64,000 nt of DNA from Rubrivivax sp. (GTDB taxonomy: Bacteria > Pseudomonadota > Gammaproteobacteria > Burkholderiales > Burkholderiaceae_C): assembly GCA_020852865.1 (NCBI GenBank), contig JADYZZ010000095.1:47599-111598 (forward strand), read 5' to 3'. Both the position numbers and the translations under genes were made by a program. Shown here in pieces: positions 48,237 through 60,786 of the stretch. Position 1 is the stretch's first letter; every line of letters begins with the position of its first letter. A model generated the notes under the pieces. The model did not search any database, was not told the DNA's origin, and saw only the letters and a list, made by a program, of their open reading frames with translations.

Positions 48237-49985
48237 TCACGCCGCGACGCGCTCCTTCACGACGCGGGCGGCGTCGGCCAGCGCCGCCGCCGTGGCCGCG
48301 CTCTCGCGCCGGCCCTGCACCTCGACCGTACCCGCTTCGACGCCGCGCGGCGAGACGACGATGCGCACCGGTACGCCGATGAGCTCCCAGTCGGCGAACA
48401 TCGCACCCGGGCGCTCGCCGCGGTCGTCGAGCACGACGTCGACGCCGAGCGCGACGAGTTCGTCGTGCAGCCGCTCGGCCGCCTCGCGCACGGCCGGCGT
48501 GCGCTCGTAGCCTATCGGGCAGATCACGGCCGCGAACGGCGCGATCGCCGCCGGCCAGACGATGCCGCGCTCGTCGTGGTTCTGTTCGATCGCCGCGCCC
48601 AGGATGCGCGTCACGCCGATGCCGTAGCAGCCCATCTCGAACGGCTGCGGCTTGCCCTGCTCGTCGAGGAAGGTGGCGTGCATCGGCTCGCTGTACTTCT
48701 TGGTGCCCAGGTAGAACACGTGGCCGACCTCGATGCCGCGCTGGATGGCGAGCACGCCCTTGCCGTCGGGCGCGGGGTCGCCGGCGACGACGTTGCGGAT
48801 GTCGGCGACGAGTTCGGGCTCGGGCAGGTCGCGGCCCCAGTTGACGCCGGTGAGGTGGAAGTCCGCCTCGTTGGCGCCGCACACGAAGTCGGCCATGCGC
48901 GCCACCGTGCGGTCGGCCACCACCTTGACCGGCCGGCGCGTCGCCACCGGGCCGAGATAGCCGGGCTGGCAGCCGAAGTGCGCCTCGATCTCGGCCGCGC
49001 CGGCGAAGCGGAAACCGCCCTTCAGGCCCGGCAGTTTGCCTGCCTTCACCTCGTTGAGGCTGTGGTCGCCGCGCACGAGCAGCAGCCACAGCGTGGTGCC
49101 TGCGACGTCGCCGGCCTCGTTCCTGTCGTCGGCAGCGAGCACGAGCGCCTTGACCGTCGTCGCCAGCGGGATGCCGAGCAGCGCGGCCACGTCCGCGCAC
49201 GTGGCCTGGCCCGGCGTCGGCGTCTTCGTCATCGGCTTCGAAGGCGCGGCGCGCTCGGGCAGCAGTGCCAGCGCCTCGGCCAGCTCGACATTGGCCGCGT
49301 AATCGCTCGTCGGACAGTAGGCGATGGCGTCCTCGCCGGTCTCGGCGATGACCTGGAACTCGTGCGAGGCGTCGCCGCCGATGGCTCCGGTGTCGGCCGC
49401 CACCGCGCGGTACTGCAGGCCGAAGCGGTCGAAGATGCGCTTGTAGGCGTCGAACATGAGCCGGTAGCTGGCCAGCGCGCCGGCCTTGTCGCGGTCGAAC
49501 GAGTAGGCGTCCTTCATCGTGAACTCGCGGCCGCGCATGACGCCGAAGCGCGGCCGGCGCTCGTCGCGGAACTTGGTCTGGATGTGATAGAAGTTGCGCG
49601 GCAGCTGCTTGTAGCTGCGCAACTCCTGGCGCGCGATGTCGGTGACCACCTCCTCGCTCGTGGGCTGGATGACGAAATCGCGCTGGTGGCGGTCCTTGAC
49701 GCGCAGCAGTTCGGGCCCGTAGGCCTGGAAGCGGCCGGTCTCCTGCCATAGCTCGGCCGGCTGCACCACCGGCATCAGCAACTCCACCGCGCCGGCGCGG
49801 TTCATCTCTTCGCGGATGATCGCTTCGATCTTGCGGATCACGCGCAAGCCCAGCGGCATGTAGTTGTAGATGCCGGCGCCGAGGCGCTTGATGAGGCCGG
49901 CGCGCATCATGAGCCTGTGGCTCACGATCTCGGCGTCGGCGGGCGCTTCCTTGAGCGTGGAGATGAAGGTCGCTGAGGCTTTCAT
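48237..49985 (-). CDS. proS: Prolyl-tRNA synthetase
   Basis: The 582-residue class IIa aminoacyl-tRNA synthetase of the bacterial type has the INS editing domain (about 230-380). Visible elements are the class II motif 1 region ([18 protein letters not shown]), motif 2 ([20 protein letters not shown]), the editing-domain [11 protein letters not shown], and the C-terminal anticodon-binding domain ([20 protein letters not shown]). A cognate tRNA-Pro(CGG) is encoded at 54869-54945. It is divergent from rppH. Confidence 0.97.
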   Translation of the reverse strand: MKASATFISTLKEAPADAEIVSHRLMMRAGLIKRLGAGIYNYMPLGLRVIRKIEAIIREEMNRAGAVELLMPVVQPAELWQETGRFQAYGPELLRVKDRHQRDFVIQPTSEEVVTDIARQELRSYKQLPRNFYHIQTKFRDERRPRFGVMRGREFTMKDAYSFDRDKAGALASYRLMFDAYKRIFDRFGLQYRAVAADTGAIGGDASHEFQVIAETGEDAIAYCPTSDYAANVELAEALALLPERAAPSKPMTKTPTPGQATCADVAALLGIPLATTVKALVLAADDRNEAGDVAGTTLWLLLVRGDHSLNEVKAGKLPGLKGGFRFAGAAEIEAHFGCQPGYLGPVATRRPVKVVADRTVARMADFVCGANEADFHLTGVNWGRDLPEPELVADIRNVVAGDPAPDGKGVLAIQRGIEVGHVFYLGTKKYSEPMHATFLDEQGKPQPFEMGCYGIGVTRILGAAIEQNHDERGIVWPAAIAPFAAVICPIGYERTPAVREAAERLHDELVALGVDVVLDDRGERPGAMFADWELIGVPVRIVVSPRGVEAGTVEVQGRRESAATAAALADAARVVKERVAA

Positions 49986-50132
49986 GGCGGCGTTGCGTGG
50001 CAATCCGGCGCACCGCGCCCGCTCGGCGACCCTCGAACGAGCGGCCCTGAAAGCCATGCGGGTTAGCGAGGGTTCGCACACCGCACCGGGCCGGTGCAAT
50101 AATGAAACCAGTCGAAAAATCGGGGTTTGATT

Positions 50133-50732
50133 ATGCTCGACCGGGACGGCTTCAGGCCGAACGTCGGCATCGTCCTCCTCAACTCGCGCAACCAGGTGTT
50201 CTGGGGCAAGAGATTGAGGACGCACTCCTGGCAGTTCCCGCAAGGCGGCATCAAGTACGGGGAATCGCCCGAGCAGGCGATGTTCCGCGAGCTGCACGAG
50301 GAAGTGGGGCTGCGCCCGGAGCATGTGCAGATCGTCGGCCGCACGCGCGAGTGGCTGCGCTACGAGGTGCCCGACCATTACATCCGGCGCGACGCGCGCG
50401 GCCACTACAAGGGCCAGAAGCAGATCTGGTTCCTGCTCAAGCTCGTCGGCCGCGACTGCGACATGAACCTGCGCGCCACCGACCACCCCGAGTTCGATGC
50501 CTGGCGCTGGAACGAGTACTGGGTGCCGCTCGACATGGTGATCGAGTTCAAGCGCGGCGTCTACGAGATGGCGCTCACCGAACTGGCGCGCTTCCTGCCC
50601 CGCGTCACGCACCACAACCGCTATCTGCGCGCGGGCCTGCGCGCGCAGCGCTGCGCAGGCACGCAGGCTGCCGAGCGCGCCAGTGAGGCGCAGTCCGAGC
50701 CGCCGCCGCCGCTGCCCAGCGGCGACGCGTAG
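50133..50732 (+). CDS. rppH: RNA pyrophosphohydrolase
   Basis: The 199-residue Nudix enzyme removes pyrophosphate from mRNA 5' ends and starts decay. The Nudix box [20 protein letters not shown] and the following VGL are complete, and [20 protein letters not shown] is the N-terminal strand pair. The C-terminus carries a low-complexity tail from about residue 165 (Ala, Glu, Pro-rich), not seen in all homologues. TTG at 50127 is an alternative two codons upstream; ATG 50133 was chosen. Confidence 0.95.
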   Translation: MLDRDGFRPNVGIVLLNSRNQVFWGKRLRTHSWQFPQGGIKYGESPEQAMFRELHEEVGLRPEHVQIVGRTREWLRYEVPDHYIRRDARGHYKGQKQIWFLLKLVGRDCDMNLRATDHPEFDAWRWNEYWVPLDMVIEFKRGVYEMALTELARFLPRVTHHNRYLRAGLRAQRCAGTQAAERASEAQSEPPPPLPSGDA

Positions 50733-50782
50733 GCATCCCGGCGCCGCAGGCGCGGCCGTGCACGCGCGCGTGCGCCGCCCGC

Positions 50783-53311
<2,529 letters not shown>

Positions 53312-53326
53312 GGTGCTTCCCGCTCC

Positions 53327-53638
53327 TCAGGCGTTGATCGAACCGATCTGCAGCTCGGTGTAGTGCTGACGGTGCCCGGCTTGCTTGCGGTAGTGCTTGC
53401 GGCGGCGCATCTTGAAGATGCGCACCTTGTCGTGCCGGCCCTGGGCCACGACGGTGGCGCTGACGCTGGCGCCGGCCACGCAGGGCGTGCCGAGCTTCAG
53501 CTCGGCGCCGCTGCCGACCGCGAGCACCTGGTCGAGCACGACATCCTGGCCGACGTCCGCAGCAATCTGCTCTACCTTGATCTTCTCGCCGGCAGCCACC
53601 TTGTACTGCTTGCCACCGGTTCTTATGACCGCGTACAT
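53327..53638 (-). CDS. rplU: 50S ribosomal protein bL21
   Basis: The 103-residue protein begins [20 protein letters not shown] and has the C-terminal L21 signature [20 protein letters not shown], followed by [11 protein letters not shown]. It heads the rplU-rpmA-obgE-proB run. An AAAGAGGTTT stretch lies just upstream as RBS region, and the promoter -10 TATACT is at 53701-53706. Confidence 0.98.
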   Translation of the reverse strand: MYAVIRTGGKQYKVAAGEKIKVEQIAADVGQDVVLDQVLAVGSGAELKLGTPCVAGASVSATVVAQGRHDKVRIFKMRRRKHYRKQAGHRQHYTELQIGSINA

Positions 53639-53700
53639 GTGAAACCTCTTTCGGGATGAGCTGCGCGCAAGACGGCTGTATCGCGCGCGCAGAGCCGCTC

Positions 53701-53706
53701 AGTATA
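53701..53706 (-). promoter_or_regulatory. -10 element for rplU
   Basis: TATACT on the minus strand, preceded by GC, lies 62 bases before the rplU start. No good -35 is seen at the right distance, but this is the only AT-rich hexamer in the stretch. Confidence 0.5.
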
Positions 53707-53780
53707 GCACGGGCCTGCGTCACGATCGGTGCGCGGCAACGCTACCGGACGCCGACGCCGGTCGCGACGCCCGCCGTTCC

Positions 53781-53786
53781 TATAAT
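53781..53786 (+). promoter_or_regulatory. -10 element for ispB
   Basis: A perfect TATAAT lies 14 bases before the TTG start proposed for ispB. Transcription would begin about 53793, leaving a very short leader of eight or nine bases and therefore little room for a ribosome-binding site. Confidence 0.65.
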
Positions 53787-53800
53787 GCCTGCAGCCCGCC

Positions 53801-54793
53801 TTGCGACCCTTGCTCGAGATCGCCGCCTCAATCGCCGCCGCAGCGGACCCGATCGACGCCGGGCTGCAGCGGGTGGATGCGCTCATCCGCGAGCGGCTGG
53901 CCTCGCGCGTCGCCCTGATCGACCAGATCTCGCGCTACATCATCGGCGCCGGCGGCAAGCGCATCCGGCCGCGTCTGGTGCTGCTGTTCGCGGAAGCGAT
54001 GGGCTTCGAGGGACAGGAGCGCTACGAACTGGCAGCGATCGTCGAGTTCATCCACACCGCCACGCTGCTGCACGACGACGTCGTCGACGAGTCGGCGCTG
54101 CGTCGCGGCCGCGCCACCGCCAACGCCATCTTCGGCAACGCCGCCAGCGTGCTGGTGGGCGACTTCCTGTATTCGCGTGCGTTCCAGATGATGGTGTCGG
54201 TGAACAGCATGCGCGTACTCGAGGTGCTGGCCGACGCCACCAACGTCATCGCCGAGGGCGAGGTGCTGCAGTTGATGAACATGCACGACCCCGACATCAG
54301 CGTCGAGGACTACCTGCGCGTCATCCGCTACAAGACCGCCAAGCTGTTCGAGGCCAGTGCGCGCCTGGGCGCCGTTCTTGGCGGCGCCGACCGGCCGCTC
54401 GAGGAGGCGTGCGCCGAATTCGGCCGCTCGCTCGGCACCGCGTTCCAGCTCGTCGACGACCTGCTCGACTACGAGGGCCACACCGACGAGCTCGGCAAGA
54501 ACGTCGGCGACGACTTGCGCGAAGGCAAGCCGACGCTGCCGCTGCTGCTGGCAATGGAGCGCGCCGCCGAAGACGACCGGGTGCTGATCCGTCGCGCCAT
54601 CGAGCACGGCGAGAACGAGAAGCTGCCCGAGATCCTCGCCCTCGTGCGGCGCACCGGCGCGCTCGACGCGACGCGCGCCGCGGCCACGCGCGAGGCCGAC
54701 AAGGCGCGCGCCCTGCTCGGCGCGCTGCCGCCTTCGAGGGCGCGCGACGCTTTGCTAGAATTATGCGTTCGGTCCGTTCACAGGTCTTCCTGA
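53801..54793 (+). CDS. ispB: Octaprenyl diphosphate synthase
   Basis: The 330-residue trans-prenyltransferase makes the C40 tail of ubiquinone. The first aspartate-rich motif is TATLLHDDVVDESALRRG, the second FQLVDDLLDYEGHTDELG, with GKRIRPRLVLLFAEAMG as the substrate-binding Arg region. The first possible start is TTG 53801, with no ATG nearby in frame; a second TTG follows three codons later. The homologous region begins soon after, so one of them must be the start. It is followed by tRNA-Pro and pilB. Confidence 0.94.
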   Translation: MRPLLEIAASIAAAADPIDAGLQRVDALIRERLASRVALIDQISRYIIGAGGKRIRPRLVLLFAEAMGFEGQERYELAAIVEFIHTATLLHDDVVDESALRRGRATANAIFGNAASVLVGDFLYSRAFQMMVSVNSMRVLEVLADATNVIAEGEVLQLMNMHDPDISVEDYLRVIRYKTAKLFEASARLGAVLGGADRPLEEACAEFGRSLGTAFQLVDDLLDYEGHTDELGKNVGDDLREGKPTLPLLLAMERAAEDDRVLIRRAIEHGENEKLPEILALVRRTGALDATRAAATREADKARALLGALPPSRARDALLELCVRSVHRSS

Positions 54794-54868
54794 ACCGGCC
54801 GGTGTGTTACGGAGCGACCGTTCGTCCGCGCGCCCGCAGGGGCCGTGCGGCATCGGACGTATCCACCT

Positions 54869-54945
54869 CGGGGTGTAGCTTAGCCTGGTAGAGCGCTACG
54901 TTCGGGACGTAGAGGCCGGAGGTTCGAATCCTCTCACCCCGACCA
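54869..54945 (+). tRNA. tRNA-Pro (CGG)
   Basis: The 77-base gene includes an encoded CCA. The acceptor CGGGGTG pairs with CACCCCG, the anticodon loop is TTCGGGA with CGG at 34-36, and the T loop is TTCGAAT. The C1-G72 pair and G at 71-73 positions are normal for bacterial tRNA-Pro. Located 75 bases after ispB. Confidence 0.97.
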
Positions 54946-55095
54946 GGTCCGCGCGCCGTCGGCGCCGATCGCGGCAGCACCAGGACGCCCGACGGCAGGC
55001 GCGGATGGGGTACCGGAATCGGCTTTTTCCGGCGTTTACACCCGCAGGCGGATCGGCGATGATCCCCGCGCCCATGCAGCATCCGAAGTGACTTG

Positions 55096-56820
55096 ATGGC
55101 CGCAGAGACCGTCGTCGAACCCCCCAGGTCGTCGCTGACGGGCGTCGCGCGCGTGCTCGTCAACGCCGGCAAGTTGACGGCGAAGACGGCCGAGGAGCTG
55201 GCCAAGATGGCACGCGAGCGCAAGAGCAGCTTCGTCGCCGCGATCATGAGCGCGGGCGTGCTCAAGCCCGACGAGCTCGCGCACACGCTGTCGAGCGCGC
55301 TCGCGCTGCCGCTGCTCGACCTCAACGCGCTCGACCTGCAGCGCCTGCCGCGCAACCTGGTCGACCCGAAGATCGCGAGCCAGTACCAGCTCGTGGTGCT
55401 GGGCCGGCGCGGCAACCGCCTGTTCATCGGCGCCGCCGACCCCACCGACCAGGAAGCGGCCGAACGCATCAAGTTCGCCACCCAGCTTACGCCGGAATGG
55501 GTGATCGTCGAGCACGACAAGCTGGCCAAGCAGATCGAGGCGCAGAGCACGTCGGCCAACGAGGTGCTGGAGTCGATCGCGTCGACCGACTTCGATTTCG
55601 ACGTCAGCGACGAGGACACCTCGGCGCAGGAGAGCGCCGACGCCGCCGCCGACGTCGAGGACGCGCCGGTCGTGCGCTTCTTGCAGAAGATGCTGATCGA
55701 CGCCATCAACCTGCGCGCGTCGGACCTGCACTTCGAGCCCTACGAGTACCACTACCGGGTGCGCTTTCGCATCGACGGCGAGCTGCGCGAGATCACGCAG
55801 CCGCCCTTGGCCATCAAGGAGAAGCTCGCCTCGCGCATCAAGGTCATCAGCCGCATGGACATCGCCGAGAAGCGCGTCCCGCAGGATGGCCGCATGAAGC
55901 TCAAGTTCGGCAGCAAGGCGATCGACTTCCGCGTCAGCACGCTGCCTACCCTCTTCGGCGAGAAGGTCGTGATCCGCATCCTCGACTCCAGCAGCGCCAA
56001 GCTGGGCATCGAGGCGCTGGGCTACGAGAAGATCGAAAAGGACCGCCTGACGGCGGCCATCCAGCGCCCCTACGGCATGGTGCTCGTCACCGGCCCCACC
56101 GGCAGCGGCAAGACGGTGTCGCTCTACACCTGCCTGAACATCCTCAACCAGCCCGGCGTCAACATCGCCACCGTCGAGGACCCGGCCGAAATCAACCTGC
56201 CGGGCATCAACCAGGTCAACGTCAACGACAAGGCGGGGCTCAACTTCGCCACCGCGCTCAAGGCTTTCCTGCGCCAGGATCCCGACATCATCATGGTGGG
56301 CGAGATCCGCGATCTCGAGACCGCCGACATCGCCATCAAGGCCGCGCAGACCGGTCACCTGGTGATGAGCACGCTGCACACCAACGACGCGCCGACCACG
56401 CTCACGCGGCTGGCCAACATGGGCGTGGCGCCGTTCAACATCGCCGCCAGCGTGCTGCTGATCACGGCGCAGCGGCTGGCGCGGCGGCTGTGCGACAACT
56501 GCAAGAAGCCGGCCGACTATCCGCGCGAGTCGCTGCTCAAGGCGGGCTTCCAGCCCGAGGATCTGGACGGCAACTGGAAGCCCTACCGTGCGGTCGGTTG
56601 CAGCAGTTGCAACAACGGATACAAGGGCCGGGTCGGCATTTACCAGGTCATGCCGATAACCGAGGCGATCCAGCGCATCATCCTCGGCGAAGGCACGGCG
56701 CTGGACATCGCCAAGCAGGCGCAGGCCGAAGGCGTGCGCGACCTGCGCCAGTCCGGCCTCGTGAAGGTGCGCGCAGGCGTCACCACGCTCGAGGAGGTGA
56801 TCACCGTCACCAACGAGTGA
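55096..56820 (+). CDS. pilB: Type IV pilus assembly ATPase PilB
   Basis: The 574-residue hexameric ATPase powers pilus extension. An N-terminal MshEN-type domain (about 15-160: TGVARVLVNAGKLTAKTAEE, DPKIASQYQLVVLGRRGN) is followed by the secretion ATPase core with Walker A VTGPTGSGKTVSLYT, the Asp box VEDPAEINLPGINQVNV, Walker B IIMVGEIRDLETADIA and the His box. A tetracysteine zinc site is visible as CDNCKKP...GCSSCNNGYKGRVGIY. The ATG at 55096 was chosen over the TTG one codon upstream. It starts the pilB-pilC-pilD run. Confidence 0.96.
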   Translation: MAAETVVEPPRSSLTGVARVLVNAGKLTAKTAEELAKMARERKSSFVAAIMSAGVLKPDELAHTLSSALALPLLDLNALDLQRLPRNLVDPKIASQYQLVVLGRRGNRLFIGAADPTDQEAAERIKFATQLTPEWVIVEHDKLAKQIEAQSTSANEVLESIASTDFDFDVSDEDTSAQESADAAADVEDAPVVRFLQKMLIDAINLRASDLHFEPYEYHYRVRFRIDGELREITQPPLAIKEKLASRIKVISRMDIAEKRVPQDGRMKLKFGSKAIDFRVSTLPTLFGEKVVIRILDSSSAKLGIEALGYEKIEKDRLTAAIQRPYGMVLVTGPTGSGKTVSLYTCLNILNQPGVNIATVEDPAEINLPGINQVNVNDKAGLNFATALKAFLRQDPDIIMVGEIRDLETADIAIKAAQTGHLVMSTLHTNDAPTTLTRLANMGVAPFNIAASVLLITAQRLARRLCDNCKKPADYPRESLLKAGFQPEDLDGNWKPYRAVGCSSCNNGYKGRVGIYQVMPITEAIQRIILGEGTALDIAKQAQAEGVRDLRQSGLVKVRAGVTTLEEVITVTNE

Positions 56821-56856
56821 TCGAACAAGTCCGACCGCCCACCGAACGCAAGATCC

Positions 56857-58080
56857 ATGGCCACTGCAGCAGCCGCCGCCAAGGCGCCCAAGGAGCTCCT
56901 CTTCGAGTGGGAGGGCCGCGACAAGAACGGCAAGGTCGTGCGCGGCGAGATGCGCGCCGGCGGCGAGTCGATGGTCAGCGCCAGCCTGCGCCGCCAGGGC
57001 ATCCTGGTGGGCAAGATCAAGAAGCGCCGCACCAGCGGCGGGCGTTCGATCAAGCAGAAGGACATCGCGATCTTCACGCGCCAGCTGGCAACGATGATGA
57101 AGGCCGGCGTGCCGCTGCTGCAATCCTTCGACATCGTCGCGCGCGGCAGCACGAACCCGCGCCTGACCAAGCTGCTGACCGACATCCGCAACGACGTCGA
57201 GACCGGCACCAGCCTGTCGGCGGCGTTCCGCCGCCACCCGATGCACTTCGACGCGCTGTACTGCAACCTGGTCGAGGCCGGCGAGGCCGGCGGCATCCTC
57301 GAAGCCCTGCTCGACCGCCTGGCGATCTACCAGGAGAAGACGCTCGCCATCAAGCAGAAGATCAAGTCGGCGCTGATGTACCCGATCGCGGTCATCGTCG
57401 TCGCCTTCGTCGTGCTGACGGTGATCATGCTGTTCGTGATCCCGGCGTTCGAGGACGTCTTCAAGTCCTTCGGCGGCGAGCTGCCGGCGCCCACGCTGGT
57501 CGTGATCGGACTGTCCAAGTTCTTCGTGCAGTGGTGGTGGGCGATCTTCGGGTTGCTGTTCGGCGGCGGCTACTTCTTCTTCCAGGCCTGGCGGCGCAGC
57601 CCGAAGATGCAGAAGACGATGGACCGGCTGCTCCTCAAGGTACCGGTGTTCGGCGATCTCATCCACAAGTCGGTGATCGCGCGCTGGACGCGCACGCTGG
57701 CCACGATGTTCGCCGCCGGCGTGCCGCTGGTCGAGGCGCTCGATTCGGTCGGCGGCGCCTCGGGCAACGCCGTCTACCAGGAGGCGACCGAGCAGATCCA
57801 GAAGGACGTGTCCACCGGCTCGGCGCTGACCACGGCGATGACGACCACCGGCGTCTTCCCGACCATGGTGCTGCAGATGTCGGCCATCGGCGAGGAGTCG
57901 GGTTCGCTCGACCACATGCTGGGCAAGGCGGCCGAGTTCTACGAGGACGAGGTCGACGAGATGGTCAAGGGCCTGTCGAGCCTGATGGAGCCCTTCATCA
58001 TCGTCGTGCTGGGCGTGCTGATCGGCGGCATCGTGGTCTCGATGTACCTGCCGATCTTCAAACTCGGCGCGGTGGTCTGA
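56857..58080 (+). CDS. pilC: Type IV pilus inner membrane platform protein PilC
   Basis: The 407-residue protein of the GspF/PilC family has two repeated cytoplasmic domains (IAIFTRQLATMMKAGVPLLQ at about 69; VIARWTRTLATMFAAGVPLVEAL at about 270) and three membrane helices (MYPIAVIVVAFVVLTVIMLF, WWAIFGLLFGGGYFF and FIIVVLGVLIGGIVVSMYLP). It has a leader of 36 bases after pilB. It anchors the pilus motor and interacts with PilB. Confidence 0.96.
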   Translation: MATAAAAAKAPKELLFEWEGRDKNGKVVRGEMRAGGESMVSASLRRQGILVGKIKKRRTSGGRSIKQKDIAIFTRQLATMMKAGVPLLQSFDIVARGSTNPRLTKLLTDIRNDVETGTSLSAAFRRHPMHFDALYCNLVEAGEAGGILEALLDRLAIYQEKTLAIKQKIKSALMYPIAVIVVAFVVLTVIMLFVIPAFEDVFKSFGGELPAPTLVVIGLSKFFVQWWWAIFGLLFGGGYFFFQAWRRSPKMQKTMDRLLLKVPVFGDLIHKSVIARWTRTLATMFAAGVPLVEALDSVGGASGNAVYQEATEQIQKDVSTGSALTTAMTTTGVFPTMVLQMSAIGEESGSLDHMLGKAAEFYEDEVDEMVKGLSSLMEPFIIVVLGVLIGGIVVSMYLPIFKLGAVV

Positions 58081-58099
58081 CGCAGCCCGCGCCGGCAAC

Positions 58100-59047
58100 T
58101 TGATCGAACTCCTGCTCTCGCCGCCCGCCCTGGGCGTGCTCGGACTGCTCGTCGGCAGCTTCCTCAACGTCGTCGTCCATCGACTGCCGGCGATGTACAT
58201 GCGCGACTGGTGGCGCCACGACGTCGCCGGCTTCGCGCTCGCCGACCCGCGCAGCTGGCAGGCTGCGTTCGGCGCGGCCGCCAAGCCGCCGCGCGAGCTC
58301 GAGGCGGCCAGCCGCGCCGTGCTGCAGCGCCTCGACCAGCTCACGCCGCTCACGCTGCTGCGGCCGCCGTCGCGCTGCCCGGCCTGCGGGCACCGCATCA
58401 AGGCGCACGAGAACGTGCCGGTGCTGAGCTGGCTGCTGCTGCGCGGGCGCTGCTCGGCCTGCGGCACGGGCATCGCGCCGCGCTACCTGCTGGTCGAGCT
58501 CGCGACCGGCCTGCTGTTCGCGGCCTGCGCCTGGCTGTTCGGCGCCGGCGCCCACGCGCTGGTGAGTTGTGCCGCGCTGGCGCTGCTGATCGTGATGGCA
58601 CTCGTCGACCTCGACTACACCTTGCTGCCCGACAGCCTGACGATCCCGCTCGTCGTGCTCGGACTTGTCGCCGCGGCGCTGCACTGGACGCCGGTGCGCT
58701 GGAGCGACGCGGCCGCCGGCGCCCTCGTCGGCTATGGCGTGCTCTGGGCCTTCGGCGCCTTCTGGCAGCTGGTGCTGCGCAAGGCCAATGCGATGGCCGA
58801 GGGCGACATGAAGATGCTGGCCGGCATCGGTGCCGTGCTCGGCTGGCAGGCCGTACCGGGCGTGCTGTTCCTCGCCGCCACGCTGGGCGCGCTGATCGGC
58901 GTCGGCCTGATCGTGCTGGGCCGGCACCGGCGCGACGTGCCGATTCCGTTCGGGCCGTATCTGGCGCTCGGCGGCCTGGCCGGCATCCTGTTGCCGAGTG
59001 CCGTGGGCGGCTTCGGTGCGGCGCTGGCGCCGCTCGTCGGGCTCTGA
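58100..59047 (+). CDS. pilD: Prepilin peptidase/N-methyltransferase PilD
   Basis: The 315-residue membrane protease cleaves and methylates prepilins. The cytoplasmic zinc domain has two C-x-x-C pairs (RCPACGHRIKAHENVPVLSW; RCSACGTGIAPRYL), and the two catalytic Asp are in ALVDLDYTLLPDSLT and MAEGDMKMLAGIGAVLGWQ. The frame starts at TTG 58100 (MIELLLSPPALGVLGLLVGS); no ATG is in a suitable place. The gap after pilC is 19 bases. Confidence 0.95.
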   Translation: MIELLLSPPALGVLGLLVGSFLNVVVHRLPAMYMRDWWRHDVAGFALADPRSWQAAFGAAAKPPRELEAASRAVLQRLDQLTPLTLLRPPSRCPACGHRIKAHENVPVLSWLLLRGRCSACGTGIAPRYLLVELATGLLFAACAWLFGAGAHALVSCAALALLIVMALVDLDYTLLPDSLTIPLVVLGLVAAALHWTPVRWSDAAAGALVGYGVLWAFGAFWQLVLRKANAMAEGDMKMLAGIGAVLGWQAVPGVLFLAATLGALIGVGLIVLGRHRRDVPIPFGPYLALGGLAGILLPSAVGGFGAALAPLVGL

Positions 59048-59061
59048 GCGCATTGCCGCGC

Positions 59062-59682
59062 ATGACGGCGCTGCGCATCGGCCTGACCGGCGGCATCGGC
59101 AGCGGCAAGAGCACGGTCGCCGCCTTGCTCGCGGCACGCGGACTGCACCTGGTCGACACCGACGCCCTTGCGCGCGAGCTCACGCAGGCGGGAGGCGCCG
59201 GCATCGCGCCGATCGCCGCCGCCTTCGGCGCCGGCGTCATCGACGCGGCGGGCGCGCTCGACCGCGAGGCCATGCGTGCGCTGGCCTTCGCCGATGCCGG
59301 GGCCAAGGCCAGGCTCGAGGCGATCCTGCATCCGCTCATCGGCGAGCAAGCGGGCGCGCGCGCCGCGGCCGCCGGCGGCGCGCCGGTGGTCTTCGACGTG
59401 CCGCTGCTCGCCGAGTCGAACCGGTGGCGCGCGCGCGTCGACCGCGTCCTCGTCGTCGACTGCGGCGAGGCCGCGCAGATCGCGCGCGTGGCGGCGCGGC
59501 CGGGCTGGAGTGAAGACGCGGCGCGCCGCGTCATCGTCCAGCAGGCGTCGCGCGCGCGGCGCCGTGCGATCGCCGATGCCGTGATCCACAACGACGGCAT
59601 CACCCTTGCCGCGCTCGCCGCCGAAGTCGCCGCGCTGCTCGCGCTGTGGCTGCCCGGGGCTGCGGCCCTGCCCGGCGCCTAG
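59062..59682 (+). CDS. coaE: Dephospho-CoA kinase
   Basis: The 206-residue P-loop kinase performs the last step of CoA synthesis. Walker A is IGLTGGIGSGKSTVAALLAA; DTDALARELT, VFDVPLLAESNRW and the LID region (ARRVIVQQASRARRRAIADA) are family elements. The protein opens MTALRIGLTG from ATG 59062, 14 bases after the pilD stop. The order pilD-coaE-zapD-yacG is the standard one. Confidence 0.96.
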   Translation: MTALRIGLTGGIGSGKSTVAALLAARGLHLVDTDALARELTQAGGAGIAPIAAAFGAGVIDAAGALDREAMRALAFADAGAKARLEAILHPLIGEQAGARAAAAGGAPVVFDVPLLAESNRWRARVDRVLVVDCGEAAQIARVAARPGWSEDAARRVIVQQASRARRRAIADAVIHNDGITLAALAAEVAALLALWLPGAAALPGA

Positions 59683-59783
59683 GAGCGTGGGCGGCGCCGC
59701 CGGGCGCTGTGGAACAATGGCCGCGCAGGCTGCACAGGAGCGCCCCCGGGGTGCGCGCGCGGCCTGCCCTCTGCCGAGCCGCC

Positions 59784-60533
59784 TTGGTCCTGTACGAGTA
59801 CCCGTTCCACGAAGGCATCCGCACGATGCTGCGGCTCGAGCATCTGTTCGCGCGGCTCGGGTTGCTGGCCGCGCGCGACGACGCGGTCGACCACCACTTC
59901 GCGCTCGCCACGATCTTCGAGATCATGGACGTGGCCTCGCGCGCCGACCTCAAGAGCGACCTGCTCAAGGAGCTCGAGCGCCACAACGCGCAGCTTCAGA
60001 TCTACCGTGGCCGCCCTGGCCTCGACGAGGCGGCGCTGGACGACGTCACGGCGCGGCTCGAACAGGCCTTCGCACGACTGAACCAGTTGCCCGGCAAGGC
60101 CGGACAGACGCTGGCTGCCAACGAGTGGCTGATGAGCATCCGCAGCCGCATCAGCATCCCGGGCGGCACCTGCCCGTTCGACCTGCCGGCCTACCACGCC
60201 TGGCAGCAGCATCCGCCCGAACGCCGGCGCGCCGATCTGGCCGGCTGGCGTTCGACTTTGATGCCCCTCGAGCAGGCCCTGGTCCTGCTGCTCGGACTGC
60301 TGCGCGACAGCGGTCGCGCGCAGCGCATGGTCGCGTCCGGCGGCCAGTACCAGCAGAGTCTGCCGCAGGGCAGGCTGCACCAGTTGCTGCGCGTGCGTGT
60401 CGACGAGGGCGTCGTGCCCGAGATCAGCGGCCATCGCCTGCTGGTGTCGATCCGCTTCATGCGGCCCGACGCGGACGGCCGACTGCGGCCGGTCGGCGCC
60501 GACACCGCATTCGACCTCACGCTGTGCAGCTGA
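59784..60533 (+). CDS. zapD: Cell division protein ZapD
   Basis: The 249-residue protein bundles FtsZ protofilaments. The start (TTG 59784) gives MVLYEYPFHEGIRTMLRLEH, the classic beginning of the family (formerly DUF1342). The late parts SRISIPGGTCPFDLPAYHAW and ASGGQYQQSLPQGRLHQLL are ZapD hallmarks. No ATG exists before the conserved start, so TTG is strongly supported. It follows coaE and precedes yacG by eight bases. Confidence 0.93.
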   Translation: MVLYEYPFHEGIRTMLRLEHLFARLGLLAARDDAVDHHFALATIFEIMDVASRADLKSDLLKELERHNAQLQIYRGRPGLDEAALDDVTARLEQAFARLNQLPGKAGQTLAANEWLMSIRSRISIPGGTCPFDLPAYHAWQQHPPERRRADLAGWRSTLMPLEQALVLLLGLLRDSGRAQRMVASGGQYQQSLPQGRLHQLLRVRVDEGVVPEISGHRLLVSIRFMRPDADGRLRPVGADTAFDLTLCS

Positions 60534-60541
60534 AGGCGACC

Positions 60542-60763
60542 ATGGAGCGCGCGCCCGAACGCGTCGTCACCTGCCCGGCTTGCCGGGGGCCGGCGCTGTT
60601 CGCCCCGGGCAACCGCTGGCGGCCGTTTTGCAGCGAGCGCTGCCGCAGCGTCGATCTCGGCGCCTGGGCGAGCGAGCGCTTCCGTGTGCCGGCCGAGAGC
60701 GCGCCCGACCCCGGGGAGGGCGACGGGCACGGCGCGGACGCCGGTGCACCGCTGCGCCACTGA
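60542..60763 (+). CDS. yacG: DNA gyrase inhibitor YacG (zinc protein)
   Basis: The 73-residue protein has the YacG zinc centre: C-x-x-C in VTCPACRGPALFAPG, followed by C-x3-C in RPFCSERCRSVDLGAWASER. The following F-R-V-P is also typical. In E. coli it binds GyrB and blocks DNA binding. It has a poorly conserved acidic tail and follows zapD by eight bases. Confidence 0.94.
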   Translation: MERAPERVVTCPACRGPALFAPGNRWRPFCSERCRSVDLGAWASERFRVPAESAPDPGEGDGHGADAGAPLRH

Positions 60764-60786
60764 CGCCGACGAGAGCGACGCCGCGC

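Noticed and set aside
50760..50773. A 14-base palindrome (GCACGCGCGCGTGC) between rppH and proB as a terminator
   Set aside because: Alternating GC palindromes arise easily at this base composition, and there is no T-run on either side. It may form a hairpin between the convergent genes, but I cannot support a function.
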